DNA from: an endosymbiont of Escarpia spicata
GTDB lineage: Bacteria > Pseudomonadota > Gammaproteobacteria > Chromatiales > Chromatiaceae
DNA: 32,838 nucleotides
Reading direction: 5' to 3'
NCBI GenBank assembly: GCA_003349915.1
Contig: QFXE01000023.1
Coordinates: forward strand, 93,517 to 126,354
The notes beneath the pieces were generated by a model. That model was not told the DNA's origin. It did not search any database and saw only the letters and a list, made by a program, of their open reading frames with translations. Positions 26,673 to 32,838 of this stretch are shown here, one piece after another; positions within the stretch are counted from its first letter, which is position 1, and every line of letters starts with the position of its first letter. The translations under genes were made by a program, and so were the position numbers.

Positions 26673-26692
26673 GGGGCAGAGAGCGCTGCCCC
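26673..26692. terminator. Hairpin between PilZ gene and oxidoreductase operon
   Basis: GGGGCAG, loop AGAGCG, CTGCCCC: a perfect 7-bp GC-rich stem, 49 bp past the PilZ stop on the minus strand. The flanking T-run is weak (TTAACGAAAATTT), so it may attenuate instead of fully terminating. Confidence 0.45.
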
Positions 26693-26708
26693 TGGATGAC
26701 AACTTTTT

Positions 26709-26726
26709 GGGGGGGAAGGGGGTGGG
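26709..26726 (+). other. G-tract cluster, potential G-quadruplex
   Basis: Runs of 7, 5 and 3 G residues separated by AA and T give four GGG tracts with short loops, fitting the usual G-quadruplex pattern on the plus strand. It lies 15 bp past the PilZ stop, on the template strand for PilZ transcription. Confidence 0.5.
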
Positions 26727-26740
26727 TTTGCCGTTCCTGA

Positions 26741-27064
26741 TCAGGGGAAGTCGGCGTGGACTTCGTGATCCTCGAGAATACGTTCAATGTTGCAGGCGAT
26801 ATTGAAGTTGCCCTCATCCGACGGATAGCTTCTTATGACGCATGCTTCGGCGGATAGCGGCGGCGTGATTGTCTTTCCCGGCATGATCTCCACTGCAAGC
26901 TGGGTGCCTGGCTCGAGTGATTGCTCAGACTCCAGCAGTATGCCGGTGCTGCTCAGATTCTTGACCACTGCAGCGGAGACATTTTTACTTCCAACGATGC
27001 GGAAACGGGCCGGGCACTCGATGTTCATCCGCAAAAAGTCACGCTTTTCAGCATAGTCATTCAT
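26741..27064 (-). CDS. PilZ-domain c-di-GMP-binding protein
   Basis: A 107-residue single-domain PilZ protein, a cytosolic c-di-GMP receptor. The arginine motif is KRDFLRMN near residue 8 and the second motif is NLSSTGILLES near residue 37 (N-x-S-x-x-G; family consensus D/N-x-S-x-x-G), so both ligand-binding elements look intact. Length is normal for a stand-alone PilZ. AAGGAG lies 8 bases before ATG 27064, a strong ribosome-binding site. It is about 200 bp upstream of the oxidoreductase-peroxidase-EAL operon on the same strand, separated by a hairpin. Its output partner is unknown; it may respond to c-di-GMP degraded by the downstream EAL protein. Confidence 0.88.
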   Translation of the reverse strand: MNDYAEKRDFLRMNIECPARFRIVGSKNVSAAVVKNLSSTGILLESEQSLEPGTQLAVEIMPGKTITPPLSAEACVIRSYPSDEGNFNIACNIERILEDHEVHADFP

Positions 27065-27378
27065 CCGCTCTACTCCTTAATGTCTGTGACGACCGATTTG
27101 GAAAATTTGCAATTCGACAATTTTATGACATTTCCGATTGAGGATAAATGTAGCAGCCTTTACAGATAACGAAAGTACTTTTTCTGGCCAGAGAGGCATT
27201 TTGTTCCTGGATTTTTGTCTCAGAGTCTATTTCTGCTTCCAGCGTCATCAAGCAGAGCCGGTCTGAACGGGGTAAACTTAAGACGTCTGTTTCCAAAACA
27301 GAGTAGGCCCGATCAAGCTTGCGGATCGGGCAATCAGTTAACCGTTTCGCGCAGAATTTTGAGAGGGGCCTGGTCATA
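27065..27378 (+). other. 314-bp divergent intergenic region
   Basis: It lies between the PilZ gene (minus) and a DUF4124 gene (plus). It holds the PilZ ribosome-binding site and presumably its promoter in AT-rich DNA at about 27090-27180, and a palindromic repeat at 27303-27331. I see no additional gene. Confidence 0.5.
27303..27331 (+). repeat. Single GTAGGC palindromic repeat
   Basis: GTAG (27303-27306), stem GCCCGAT (27307-27313) / ATCGGGC (27325-27331), loop CAAGCTTGCGG. It is the best-paired member of the family seen at 19432, 19490 and 29048, and the only one not at a gene end; it is just ahead of the DUF4124 gene. Confidence 0.75.
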
Positions 27379-27840
27379 ATGAAACACCTACTGTTTTGTT
27401 TGCTGTTGTTGTCGGTTTTCTCGGTGGCAAATGCGGAAACCGTCTATCGCTCGGTGGATGAGTCGGGGCAGGTGACCTATTCCGACGCGCCGGGAAAGGG
27501 GCGGTCGGATGTGGTAAAGATGCCGTCTGGGCCCTCCTCGGAAGCAAAGCGGGAGACCCAGGTTCGGGAGAAAGAGATCAGGGATGCAGCCAACAAGGCA
27601 GGACGCCTGCGACAGTCGGGTGATCAGCAGCGTGTCGTCAATATCAGCGAAGCCGAACGGAATTTGCAGGCGGCCGAGGCCAAGTTGAGTGATGCAAAGA
27701 TCCTGCGGGATGAGGATCGTCAATCCACGGCTGGTGGGGGTCGTCGCATCCGCCCCGAGTATTTCGAACGCATCAAGCAGGAAGAGGCAGCCGTGGAGGC
27801 GGCACGGAAAAAACTGCAACAGGCACGCAACGGACGTTGA
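27379..27840 (+). CDS. Secreted DUF4124-domain protein with coiled-coil tail
   Basis: A 153-residue exported protein of unknown function. A signal peptide (MKHLLFCLLLLSVFSVANA) is followed by DUF4124 (ETVYRSVDESGQVTYSDAPG). The rest is a charged helical segment (AERNLQAAEAKLSDAKILRDE, then EEAAVEAARKKLQQARNGR) with coiled-coil character. I choose ATG 27379: it begins the signal peptide, and GAGAGG lies upstream; the frame extends farther 5' but that part overlaps the repeat. Its stop overlaps the cca ATG (TGATG), so it is translationally coupled to cca. It is the second DUF4124 protein in the window, and the two share only that domain. Confidence 0.78.
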   Translation: MKHLLFCLLLLSVFSVANAETVYRSVDESGQVTYSDAPGKGRSDVVKMPSGPSSEAKRETQVREKEIRDAANKAGRLRQSGDQQRVVNISEAERNLQAAEAKLSDAKILRDEDRQSTAGGGRRIRPEYFERIKQEEAAVEAARKKLQQARNGR

Positions 27841-29051
27841 TGGAGGTCTACCTTGTCGGCGGCGCCCTGCGTGACAGACTGCTCGGACTGCCGGTGGTTG
27901 AGCGGGACTATGTGGTAGTGGGTGCCACCCCGCAGATGATGCTGGAACGGGGCTTCAAACAGGTGGGCAAGGATTTCCCCGTTTTTCTCCATCCTCAGAC
28001 CAGTGAAGAGTATGCACTGGCCCGCACCTTGCGAAATCCTGTTTCAGGTAGCCGTTTTCCTGAACCCCATGCCGCCCCGGATGTCACCTTGAAAGAGGAT
28101 CTGGCGCGTCGTGATCTCACCATCAATGCGATAGCCGAGAGTGAAACGGGGGAGATTTTCGACCCTTTTCAGGGGCGCCGCGATCTGCAGGCAAAGTGTT
28201 TGCGGCACGTCTCCCCGGCTTTCAGTGAAGATCCAGCCCGAGTCTTGCGGGTCGCCCGTTTCATGGCGAAATACTGTGATCTCGGATTTCAGATCGCCCC
28301 TGAGACGTTGTCTCTGATGCGGGAGATCAGCGCGGCCGGCTCCCTAGAAACTGTGGCGCCGGAACGGGTTTGGCAGGAGCTGGAGAAAGCACTGCTGCTG
28401 CCGAATCCCAACCTTTTTATTGAAACCCTGCGGCAATGTGGTGCCCTTGCCTCATTATTCCCTGAGCTCGATTGCCTCTGGGGTGTGCCGCAGCCGCCCA
28501 AATGGCATCCTGAGATCGATACCGGTCTGCATACGCTGATGGCCCTGGCGATGGCGGCCCGTCTCTCCGATGATCCCCTGGTGCGTTTTGCCGCGCTGAC
28601 CCACGATCTGGGGAAAGGGAACACATCGGCGGAGATACTGCCCAGCCATCACGGGCATGAAGGGCGCGGCGCCCGCATTATCCGGTTATTGTGTGAGCGG
28701 CTCAGAGTGCCGACCCACTACCGTCTTCTCGCTGAGCGTTGTGCAACCTACCATGGGCACATCCACCGTCTGGATGATTTGAGACCGGGTACGGTATTGA
28801 AAGTGCTGGAGGGGCTGGACGCCTTTCGCCAGCCGGAGAACGTTGCGCGTTTTCTGCTGGTCTGCGAGGCGGATTATCGTGGACGAGGAGGGTTTGAGGA
28901 GCGGCCCTATCCCCAGGCGTCGCGTTTCAACGATCTGTTTCATGCAGCGACACAGATCGATAAAGGGGAATTGAAGCGAATGAAACCGGGCAAGGCAGTG
29001 GGTGAGGCGATCCGGGTGCTGCGGCTGGAAGCGATTAAGGCTGTGATGTAG
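27840..29051 (+). CDS. cca: Multifunctional CCA-adding tRNA nucleotidyltransferase with HD domain
   Basis: Adds and repairs the 3' CCA end of tRNAs; the gammaproteobacterial form also has phosphohydrolase activity through an HD domain. The 403 residues are close to the E. coli length. The nucleotidyltransferase core begins YLVGGALRDRLLGLPVVERDYVVVG with metal ligands Glu21 and Asp23 (Glu in place of the first Asp, a variant I recall from other species). RRDLTINAIAE is the nucleotide-selection region. ALTHDLGKG with HHGHEGRG forms the HD site. Translation is coupled to the DUF4124 gene by a one-base overlap. The TAG stop belongs to a palindromic repeat. Confidence 0.96.
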   Translation: MEVYLVGGALRDRLLGLPVVERDYVVVGATPQMMLERGFKQVGKDFPVFLHPQTSEEYALARTLRNPVSGSRFPEPHAAPDVTLKEDLARRDLTINAIAESETGEIFDPFQGRRDLQAKCLRHVSPAFSEDPARVLRVARFMAKYCDLGFQIAPETLSLMREISAAGSLETVAPERVWQELEKALLLPNPNLFIETLRQCGALASLFPELDCLWGVPQPPKWHPEIDTGLHTLMALAMAARLSDDPLVRFAALTHDLGKGNTSAEILPSHHGHEGRGARIIRLLCERLRVPTHYRLLAERCATYHGHIHRLDDLRPGTVLKVLEGLDAFRQPENVARFLLVCEADYRGRGGFEERPYPQASRFNDLFHAATQIDKGELKRMKPGKAVGEAIRVLRLEAIKAVM

Positions 29052-29187
29052 GCCGGTTCAAGCGTAGCGGAACCTGCAAATACCATGCGCACAGCTGGTA
29101 GGGTGCGCCGTGCGCACCAGAATAAGTCGTTTCAGCAGTCATGGTGCGCATAGCGCACCCTACTTGAGCCGCTTGATCGGGCCTGTA
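29048..29187. repeat. Nested palindromic repeats between cca and TraB-family gene
   Basis: The outer unit 29048-29077 is of the GTAGGC type (stem GCCGGTTC / GAACCTGC, one mismatch; loop AAGCGTAGCG), and its TAG is the cca stop. Inside lies a GTAGGGTGCGC inverted pair (29098-29119 and 29142-29163, two mismatches between arms; hairpin loops CGT and TAT). On the far side, 29164-29187 carries a truncated minus-strand GTAGGC-type relic (GCCCGATCAAGCG with a decayed head). One family appears to lie inside a pair of the other. Confidence 0.8.
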
Positions 29188-29191
29188 TTTG

Positions 29192-30388
29192 CTAACTCGC
29201 CAGCCTTTCGAAGATTCGAAATCCCGCCACATAGGTGCCGACTGCCGACCCCAGGGTGCTCAGGAAAAAGACCAACAGAATGCGGGAGACCCGGTTGCGC
29301 CACCAGCCTTTGAGAGAAGTGGTATCGTTGCGCAGCGCTCCAAAATCGGCGACCGTGGGTTTGCGCAGAAAGATCTCCATGCCGGCGGTAACCATGCCTG
29401 CGCCGATGGTGGGATTGAGAGAGGTAATCGGGGCTGCCAGAAATGCGGTGATCACCGTTATGGGGTGGGCAGCGGCCAACAGTGCGCCAAGGGCTGAGAG
29501 GCCGCCGTTGATGAGTACCCAATCCATCACCAGTTGCCAGCCGAGTTCCGGGCTGCGCATGAAACCGATCAAAAAACCCACCATCACCAGTGCGACGATT
29601 ACCCAGGGGATCAGTTTTGGCCAACGGCTTGGTTTGGGAATCCGTTCGAGGTTTTCGATGATCTTTTTTGGGGGATCCTGCTCTGTCTCCAGATATCCGG
29701 CGATGCCTTGCATGTGTCCTGCGCCGATGACCACCAGCAGGTTTTCATGTCCTGCCTGTTCGATCTCCTCACGCAGCCGGGCCGACATATAGCGATCGCG
29801 TTCGTCGATGAGTGGGAGGTAGAGGTCCTGCCGGTCTTCAGCAAACTCCGCGAAGGTGGTCTCCAGCATGTCGCCCTCTTTGAGACGTTCGATCTCGGCC
29901 TCATCCACCTCCTCTTTGGAGACGATACTGGCGAGCAGCCCAGCGAAAAGGCCGAAGCGTTTCCACCAGGCCAGATTGCGGGAGACCCGTTTCAGGGTGA
30001 CGCCGATCTCCCGATCGATGAGCAGTAGTGGCAGATTTGCCTCGCGGGCAATGCGGATCGCTTCACGCTGTTCTGCGCCGGGTTCTATGCCGAACTGATC
30101 GGCCAGCCGCTGTTGATAGGCACCAAGGGCCAGGCTTGCCATCACCAGGGGTACCCGTCCCTCACGCACGACTTTGAAGAGATCCATCTTCGCCAGGGCG
30201 TCGGGGTTTAGCAGGGCGTTATAGCGGCTGGGGCAGAGTTCCACCGCGACGGCATTGTACTCTCCGCTTTCGAGCAGCTCCGTTACCTTCTCTGCACTGG
30301 CGCGGGATACGTGCGCGGTGCCCAGCAGGGTAATCCGGCTGCCATCTAGCCCGATATCAATTTGTGGTTCCTGTTGCCCTGCAGTCAT
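29192..30388 (-). CDS. TraB/PrgY-family membrane protein
   Basis: About 398 residues. The N-terminal TraB domain holds TLLGTAHVSRASAEKV near its start, VELCPSRY and VIGAGHMQGIAGYL, the conserved GTAHVS and GxGH motifs proposed to be metal-dependent and protease-like in the TraB/GumN/PrgY group. From about residue 255 there are several membrane segments (WVIVALVMVGFLIGFM, LSALGALLAAAHPITVITAFLAAPI, ILLVFFLSTLGSAVGTYVAGF). The relatives PrgY and TraB block peptide pheromone signalling, but the role in gram-negative bacteria is not established. Start choice is uncertain: ATG 30388 precedes the conserved domain, while ATG 30424 or TTG 30481 would add an N-terminal tail. No good ribosome-binding site marks any of them. 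Confidence 0.78.
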   Translation of the reverse strand: MTAGQQEPQIDIGLDGSRITLLGTAHVSRASAEKVTELLESGEYNAVAVELCPSRYNALLNPDALAKMDLFKVVREGRVPLVMASLALGAYQQRLADQFGIEPGAEQREAIRIAREANLPLLLIDREIGVTLKRVSRNLAWWKRFGLFAGLLASIVSKEEVDEAEIERLKEGDMLETTFAEFAEDRQDLYLPLIDERDRYMSARLREEIEQAGHENLLVVIGAGHMQGIAGYLETEQDPPKKIIENLERIPKPSRWPKLIPWVIVALVMVGFLIGFMRSPELGWQLVMDWVLINGGLSALGALLAAAHPITVITAFLAAPITSLNPTIGAGMVTAGMEIFLRKPTVADFGALRNDTTSLKGWWRNRVSRILLVFFLSTLGSAVGTYVAGFRIFERLAS

Positions 30389-30595
30389 CTCTGTTTGCCA
30401 GGTGATTTCTGAAAGCGGCATCATACCAGTGATAAGGAGAATACACAGGGTATCGCTGGGTCGTGAATGATGGTTTTTCAATCAAATCGCGTCCTGCAGC
30501 GGGTATGAATAGCCTGACGAATATGTAGTTGCTATGAGATGAATCGGGTAGTCTTATCTGACATCGCCGGAATCAGAGAGAAGCGGGGGGTTGGA

Positions 30596-30997
30596 ATGGT
30601 AAAAAGAGTGGTTCAGCTGAGCTTGGTATTACTGCTGGTGTTGAGTGGATGTAAGACCATGGATGAACACAAGCAGGTATCGGCGTTGGAGGATACGTTA
30701 CGCCGCTACGAAGGCACCATTCGTTGGGGCAGTGTGGACAGTGCCCAGGGTTTCCGCAATATCAATGCCGCAGGTGATCCTCCCCCGCCGGTGAGAGCTG
30801 ATCTGAGAGTTACGAGTTACGAGGTGGTTCAGGGACCGACAATGCTCGATGAGACGACGGCAGTACAGATTGCTGATATTCAATACACCTTTGACGAGCG
30901 TCCGGTGCTCAGATCGATCGTCGATCAGCAGGTCTGGAAGTACGATGAATCGAAAAAACTCTGGCAGCTGCAGTCCCCTGTGCCTCTATTTAAATAA
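30596..30997 (+). CDS. Small lipoprotein of unknown function
   Basis: A 133-residue predicted lipoprotein. The signal peptide MVKRVVQLSLVLLLVLSGC ends in the lipobox LSGC with Cys19 as the lipidation site; residue +2 is Lys, so outer-membrane sorting is expected. The mature part is mixed alpha/beta with a strand-rich centre (VRADLRVTSYEVVQGP, AVQIADIQYTFDERPVLRSIVDQQVWKY). I do not recognise a domain. I choose ATG 30596 because GGGGGG lies just upstream and the lipobox is then at a normal distance. It is divergent from the TraB-family gene. Confidence 0.72.
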   Translation: MVKRVVQLSLVLLLVLSGCKTMDEHKQVSALEDTLRRYEGTIRWGSVDSAQGFRNINAAGDPPPPVRADLRVTSYEVVQGPTMLDETTAVQIADIQYTFDERPVLRSIVDQQVWKYDESKKLWQLQSPVPLFK

Positions 30998-31016
30998 AGG
31001 TTGACCGGAAACACCG

Positions 31017-31096
31017 TTTTTACCACGAGGCACCCGAAGCACACGAAGATATATTATTGGCAATCAATCTTTTACCTTCGTGTTCTTCGCGGTTAA
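31017..31096. repeat. Degenerate ACCACGAAG/CACGAAG-type inverted repeat
   Basis: The left arm runs TTACCACGAGG then CACCCGAAG and CACACGAAG; the right arm, read on the minus strand, is TTAACCGCGAAG then AACACGAAG. The innermost 8-bp arms ACACGAAG (31041-31048) and CTTCGTGT (31076-31083) are perfect complements. The left arm has an extra 9-bp unit. It fits a class of CACGAAG-type repeats I know from proteobacterial intergenic regions, and lies after the lipoprotein gene, where it may help to end transcription. Confidence 0.6.
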
Positions 31097-31201
31097 AGAT
31101 GGGTTTCGGGTGGACAGGAGGTCGTCCAAGTAAATGTGACGACCATAGGGTGCAAACCTGCCCACAATATGCGATTAGGGTGGCTGAGTAGAGGAACACC
31201 A

Positions 31202-32236
31202 ATGCAAGGAAATTCGCAATTATCTCCAACCTCACGCTTTCTGCTGCTGGCCGCCGCATTTGTGGTGTTGGTAGCGGGAATGAAAGCTGCAGTATCGCTG
31301 CTGGTGCCCTTTCTGCTGGCGCTCTTTATCTCCGTGATAGCCGCACCACCCCTGTTTCTCCTCAAACAGAGAGGCATTCCAACCGCACTGGCGTTGCTGG
31401 TCGTGATCTTGGGCATTGTCGGCACAGGCCTGCTGTTGGGCTGGCTTGTGGGAGGTTCGCTGAACGACTTCATCAATAATCTGCCGAAATACCAGGAGCG
31501 GCTGGCGGCTCAAAGCCAGAGCTTTCTGGTCTGGTTGGGTGAACAGGGTGTGGAGGTTGATGAGCGTACGCTGACTACCTATTTTGATACAGGGAAGGCC
31601 ATGGCGATGGCCGGAAAAGTCCTGAGCAGTTTGGGTAATGTACTGACTGAAGCGCTGTTCATCCTTATCACGGTCATTTTTATCCTGGTCGAGGCTGCAG
31701 GATTCCGCCGCAAATTACATCTATTTATTAAAGACCCTGAAGTTGCGCTGAGCCATATCGAAAAGATTACCTCGGATATCAAGCGCTACATGTCGATCAA
31801 GACTTCAACCAGCCTGCTGACCGGCGTGATCATTGCTGTTTGGCTGCAGGTGTTGGGTGTGGATTACCCGATCCTTTGGGGAACCGTGGCTTTCCTCTTT
31901 AACTATATACCCAATATCGGCTCTATCATCGCAGCGATACCTGTGGTGTTGCTTGCCTTGATCCAGCTGGGTGTAGGGGCTGCACTCTGGGCCGCTGTTG
32001 GCTACCTGGTGGTCAACAACCTTGTTGGCAATGTGATCGAGCCCCGTTTCATGGGGCGTGGTTTGGGACTCTCCCCGCTGATCGTATTCCTCTCTCTGGT
32101 ATTCTGGGGCTGGATCCTGGGTCCGGTGGGCATGTTCCTGTCGGTACCTCTGACCATGATCGTGAAGATCATCCTTAGTAGCAGCGATGAGACAAGGGTC
32201 ATTGCCGACTTCCTGGGGCCTGAACCGGAAAAATAG
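31202..32236 (+). CDS. AI-2E/PerM-family membrane transporter
   Basis: A 344-residue polytopic inner-membrane protein of the AI-2E transporter (PerM/TqsA/YdiK) family; members export autoinducer-2 or other small solutes, and some act as sodium/proton antiporters. N-terminal helices (FLLLAAAFVVLVAGM, LLVPFLLALFISVIAAPPLFLL, ALALLVVILGIVGTGLLLGWLVGG) are followed by the family's central soluble helical segment, then ALFILITVIFILVEAAGF. The conserved block PILWGTVAFLFNYIPNIGSIIAAIP and the C-terminal LSPLIVFLSLVFWGWILGPVGMFLSVPLTM complete the domain. I choose ATG 31202 because AGGA lies 6 bases upstream. It is monocistronic, with a clear terminator at 32272. Substrate unknown. Confidence 0.9.
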   Translation: MQGNSQLSPTSRFLLLAAAFVVLVAGMKAAVSLLVPFLLALFISVIAAPPLFLLKQRGIPTALALLVVILGIVGTGLLLGWLVGGSLNDFINNLPKYQERLAAQSQSFLVWLGEQGVEVDERTLTTYFDTGKAMAMAGKVLSSLGNVLTEALFILITVIFILVEAAGFRRKLHLFIKDPEVALSHIEKITSDIKRYMSIKTSTSLLTGVIIAVWLQVLGVDYPILWGTVAFLFNYIPNIGSIIAAIPVVLLALIQLGVGAALWAAVGYLVVNNLVGNVIEPRFMGRGLGLSPLIVFLSLVFWGWILGPVGMFLSVPLTMIVKIILSSSDETRVIADFLGPEPEK

Positions 32237-32271
32237 GGGTTGGGCTCGCAAGAGGTGCTCCCAGAGCATTC

Positions 32272-32301
32272 CCGACAACGCCAGGCTTGTCGGATTTTTT
32301 T
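32272..32301 (+). terminator. Rho-independent terminator of the AI-2E-family gene
   Basis: A perfect 7-bp stem CCGACAA / TTGTCGG with an 8-base loop, followed by A and seven T residues. It lies 36 bp after the stop codon. Its right arm is also the start of a direct repeat. Confidence 0.82.
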
Positions 32302-32445
32302 ACAGTCCGTGCAGGGGTTTTTACATTTTGAAGAGGAATATAATTTGTATTTTATGGGGGCTTTTAAATTATCCAATAAATACAGTGGGTTAATGTTGTT
32401 TTTTTAGGAGCGTCAATAAATGTTACATGTCGGATAATTTTACAG
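32288..32445 (+). repeat. Two 18-bp direct repeats upstream of a sigma-54 promoter
   Basis: TGTCGGATTTTTTTACAG (32288-32305) and TGTCGGATAATTTTACAG (32428-32445) match at 16 of 18 positions, with centres 140 bp apart. Each has the outline TGT-N11-ACA. A weaker third copy (CGTCAATAAATGTTACA) may abut the second at 32411-32427. They lie about 65-220 bp upstream of the sigma-54 promoter, where an activator would bind, although copy one also overlaps the terminator. Confidence 0.55.
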
Positions 32446-32508
32446 AGTGTTGACGTTTGGTCTTCGGGAAAATTGGTTTTTATATATAAATCATGAACTT
32501 ATAAAAGT

Positions 32509-32524
32509 TGGCACGTTGGGTGCA
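32509..32524 (+). promoter_or_regulatory. Sigma-54 (-24/-12) promoter of the secreted-protein gene
   Basis: TGGCACGTTGGGTGCA matches TGGCAYGN4TTGCW at every defined position but one, with GG and GC exactly 10 bp apart. Transcription would start near 32536, about 30 bases before ATG 32566 and just ahead of the GGAGA ribosome-binding site. Confidence 0.85.
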
Positions 32525-32565
32525 ACTGTTTAGGCAAATTACGAATTTTCTCAACGGAGAGACAC

Positions 32566-32838
32566 ATGAACATTAAAAACATCATTACAGGCGTCATCTG
32601 CAGCACTGCGCTGATCGCCGGTTCCGCATCAGCGGCGCTCTACGAATTCGACGGCGCTGAATGGGCTTCCTGGGTTCTGATCGACAACGACGCCGATCTG
32701 AATACCGATCCCAATGTCTGGATCTCCACAGGCGTCACTGAAAAAGGCGATTTCAACGCCTTCTGGGAAAACGATGGCGCTGGCAATCCGGCTTGGGCAG
32801 ACGAGTACTCCGTAGCCTACTTTGGTGCTGACGGCGGC
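32566..32838 (+). CDS. Secreted protein of unknown function, C-terminus cut by window edge
   Basis: The frame opens at ATG 32566 and runs to the window end (91 residues visible). A signal peptide (MNIKNIITGVICSTALIAG, cleavage expected after SASA) is followed by an acidic, Trp- and Asp-rich mature start: YEFDGAEWASWVLIDNDADL, then NVWISTGVTEKGDF and FWENDGAG. No domain is recognised. It is driven by a sigma-54 promoter behind a long AT-rich leader with direct repeats. That combination resembles PEP-CTERM exosortase substrates controlled by PrsK/PrsR, but the C-terminal sorting signal lies outside the window, so this is a hypothesis. Confidence 0.8.
   Translation, partial: MNIKNIITGVICSTALIAGSASAALYEFDGAEWASWVLIDNDADLNTDPNVWISTGVTEKGDFNAFWENDGAGNPAWADEYSVAYFGADGG

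Larger units (their letters stand above)
32237..32565 (+). other. 329-bp AT-rich regulatory region before a secreted-protein gene
   Basis: No gene seen. In order it holds the terminator of the transporter gene (32272-32301), two copies of an 18-bp direct repeat (32288-32305 and 32428-32445), a sigma-54 promoter (32509-32524) and a ribosome-binding site (GGAGA, 6 bases before ATG 32566). Its base composition is markedly more AT-rich than the flanking genes. Confidence 0.75.

Noticed and set aside
29192-30481. TTG 30481 as the start of the TraB-family protein
   Set aside because: It adds a poorly conserved-looking 31-residue tail; an ATG lies next to the conserved domain, although no start has a good ribosome-binding site.
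31017-31096. Short CACGAAG units considered as a CRISPR array
   Set aside because: The units are 9 bp and degenerate, form an inverted repeat and have no regular spacers or cas genes.

Overview
This is a chromosomal window from a free-living-type gammaproteobacterium. The GlnA, NtrBC, Cca, GlyQS and HemE sequences and the gene orders glyQ-glyS-gmhB-plsC and glnA-DUF4124-ntrB-ntrC are gammaproteobacterial. An MnmA-like/TusA pair, an ODP-type di-iron protein and GTAG-headed palindromic repeats make a sulfur-oxidising lineage (Chromatiales / Sedimenticola / Thiodiazotropha-like) my best guess; this is an inference, not a proof. I saw no rRNA, tRNA, CRISPR array, insertion sequence or prophage.

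Layout. 1-4661 (minus): a tight operon glyQ-glyS-MazG-like-gmhB-plsC, with plsC cut by the window edge. 4801-7852 (plus): an MnmA-like PP-loop thiolase, a TusA-like sulfur carrier coupled to it by a TTGA overlap, a CDF metal exporter and the EF-P paralogue EfpL. 7853-8309: a long regulatory region with two NtrC-like sites and a near-consensus sigma-54 promoter in front of glnA. 8310-13244 (plus): glnA, its terminator, a palindromic repeat, a DUF4124 protein, then ntrB-ntrC with an NtrC-type site at its own promoter. 13299-16619: an unknown protein, an ODP-family di-iron metallohydrolase facing a Cache/PDC sensor-domain protein, and another unknown. 16743-19435 (plus): hemE, a beta-hydroxyacid dehydrogenase-type reductase and an unknown helical protein.

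19516-27064 (minus): an operon of a 1,282-residue FAD/Fe-S/CCG oxidoreductase (DUF3683 type), a dihaem cytochrome c peroxidase and a DAHL-GGDEF-EAL protein whose GGDEF site is degenerate, preceded by a PilZ protein. This combines respiratory/peroxide redox chemistry with c-di-GMP signalling. 27379-29051 (plus): a DUF4124 protein and cca. 29192-30388 (minus): a TraB-family membrane protein. 30596-32236 (plus): a small lipoprotein and an AI-2E/PerM-family transporter ending in a clear terminator. The last gene, cut by the edge, encodes a secreted protein behind a near-consensus sigma-54 promoter and two copies of an 18-bp direct repeat.

The intergenic DNA is the most unusual part. One hairpin repeat family keeps its loop while its stem covaries between copies, and in three places the repeat itself supplies the TAG stop codon of the neighbouring gene. 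A second family keeps its stem and varies its loop. Three nitrogen/sigma-54 control elements (glnA, ntrBC and the secreted protein) can be read directly. No single unmistakably new defence or metabolic system is visible; the best candidates for new biology are the repeats, the sigma-54 secreted gene, the ODP/Cache pair and the redox/c-di-GMP operon.
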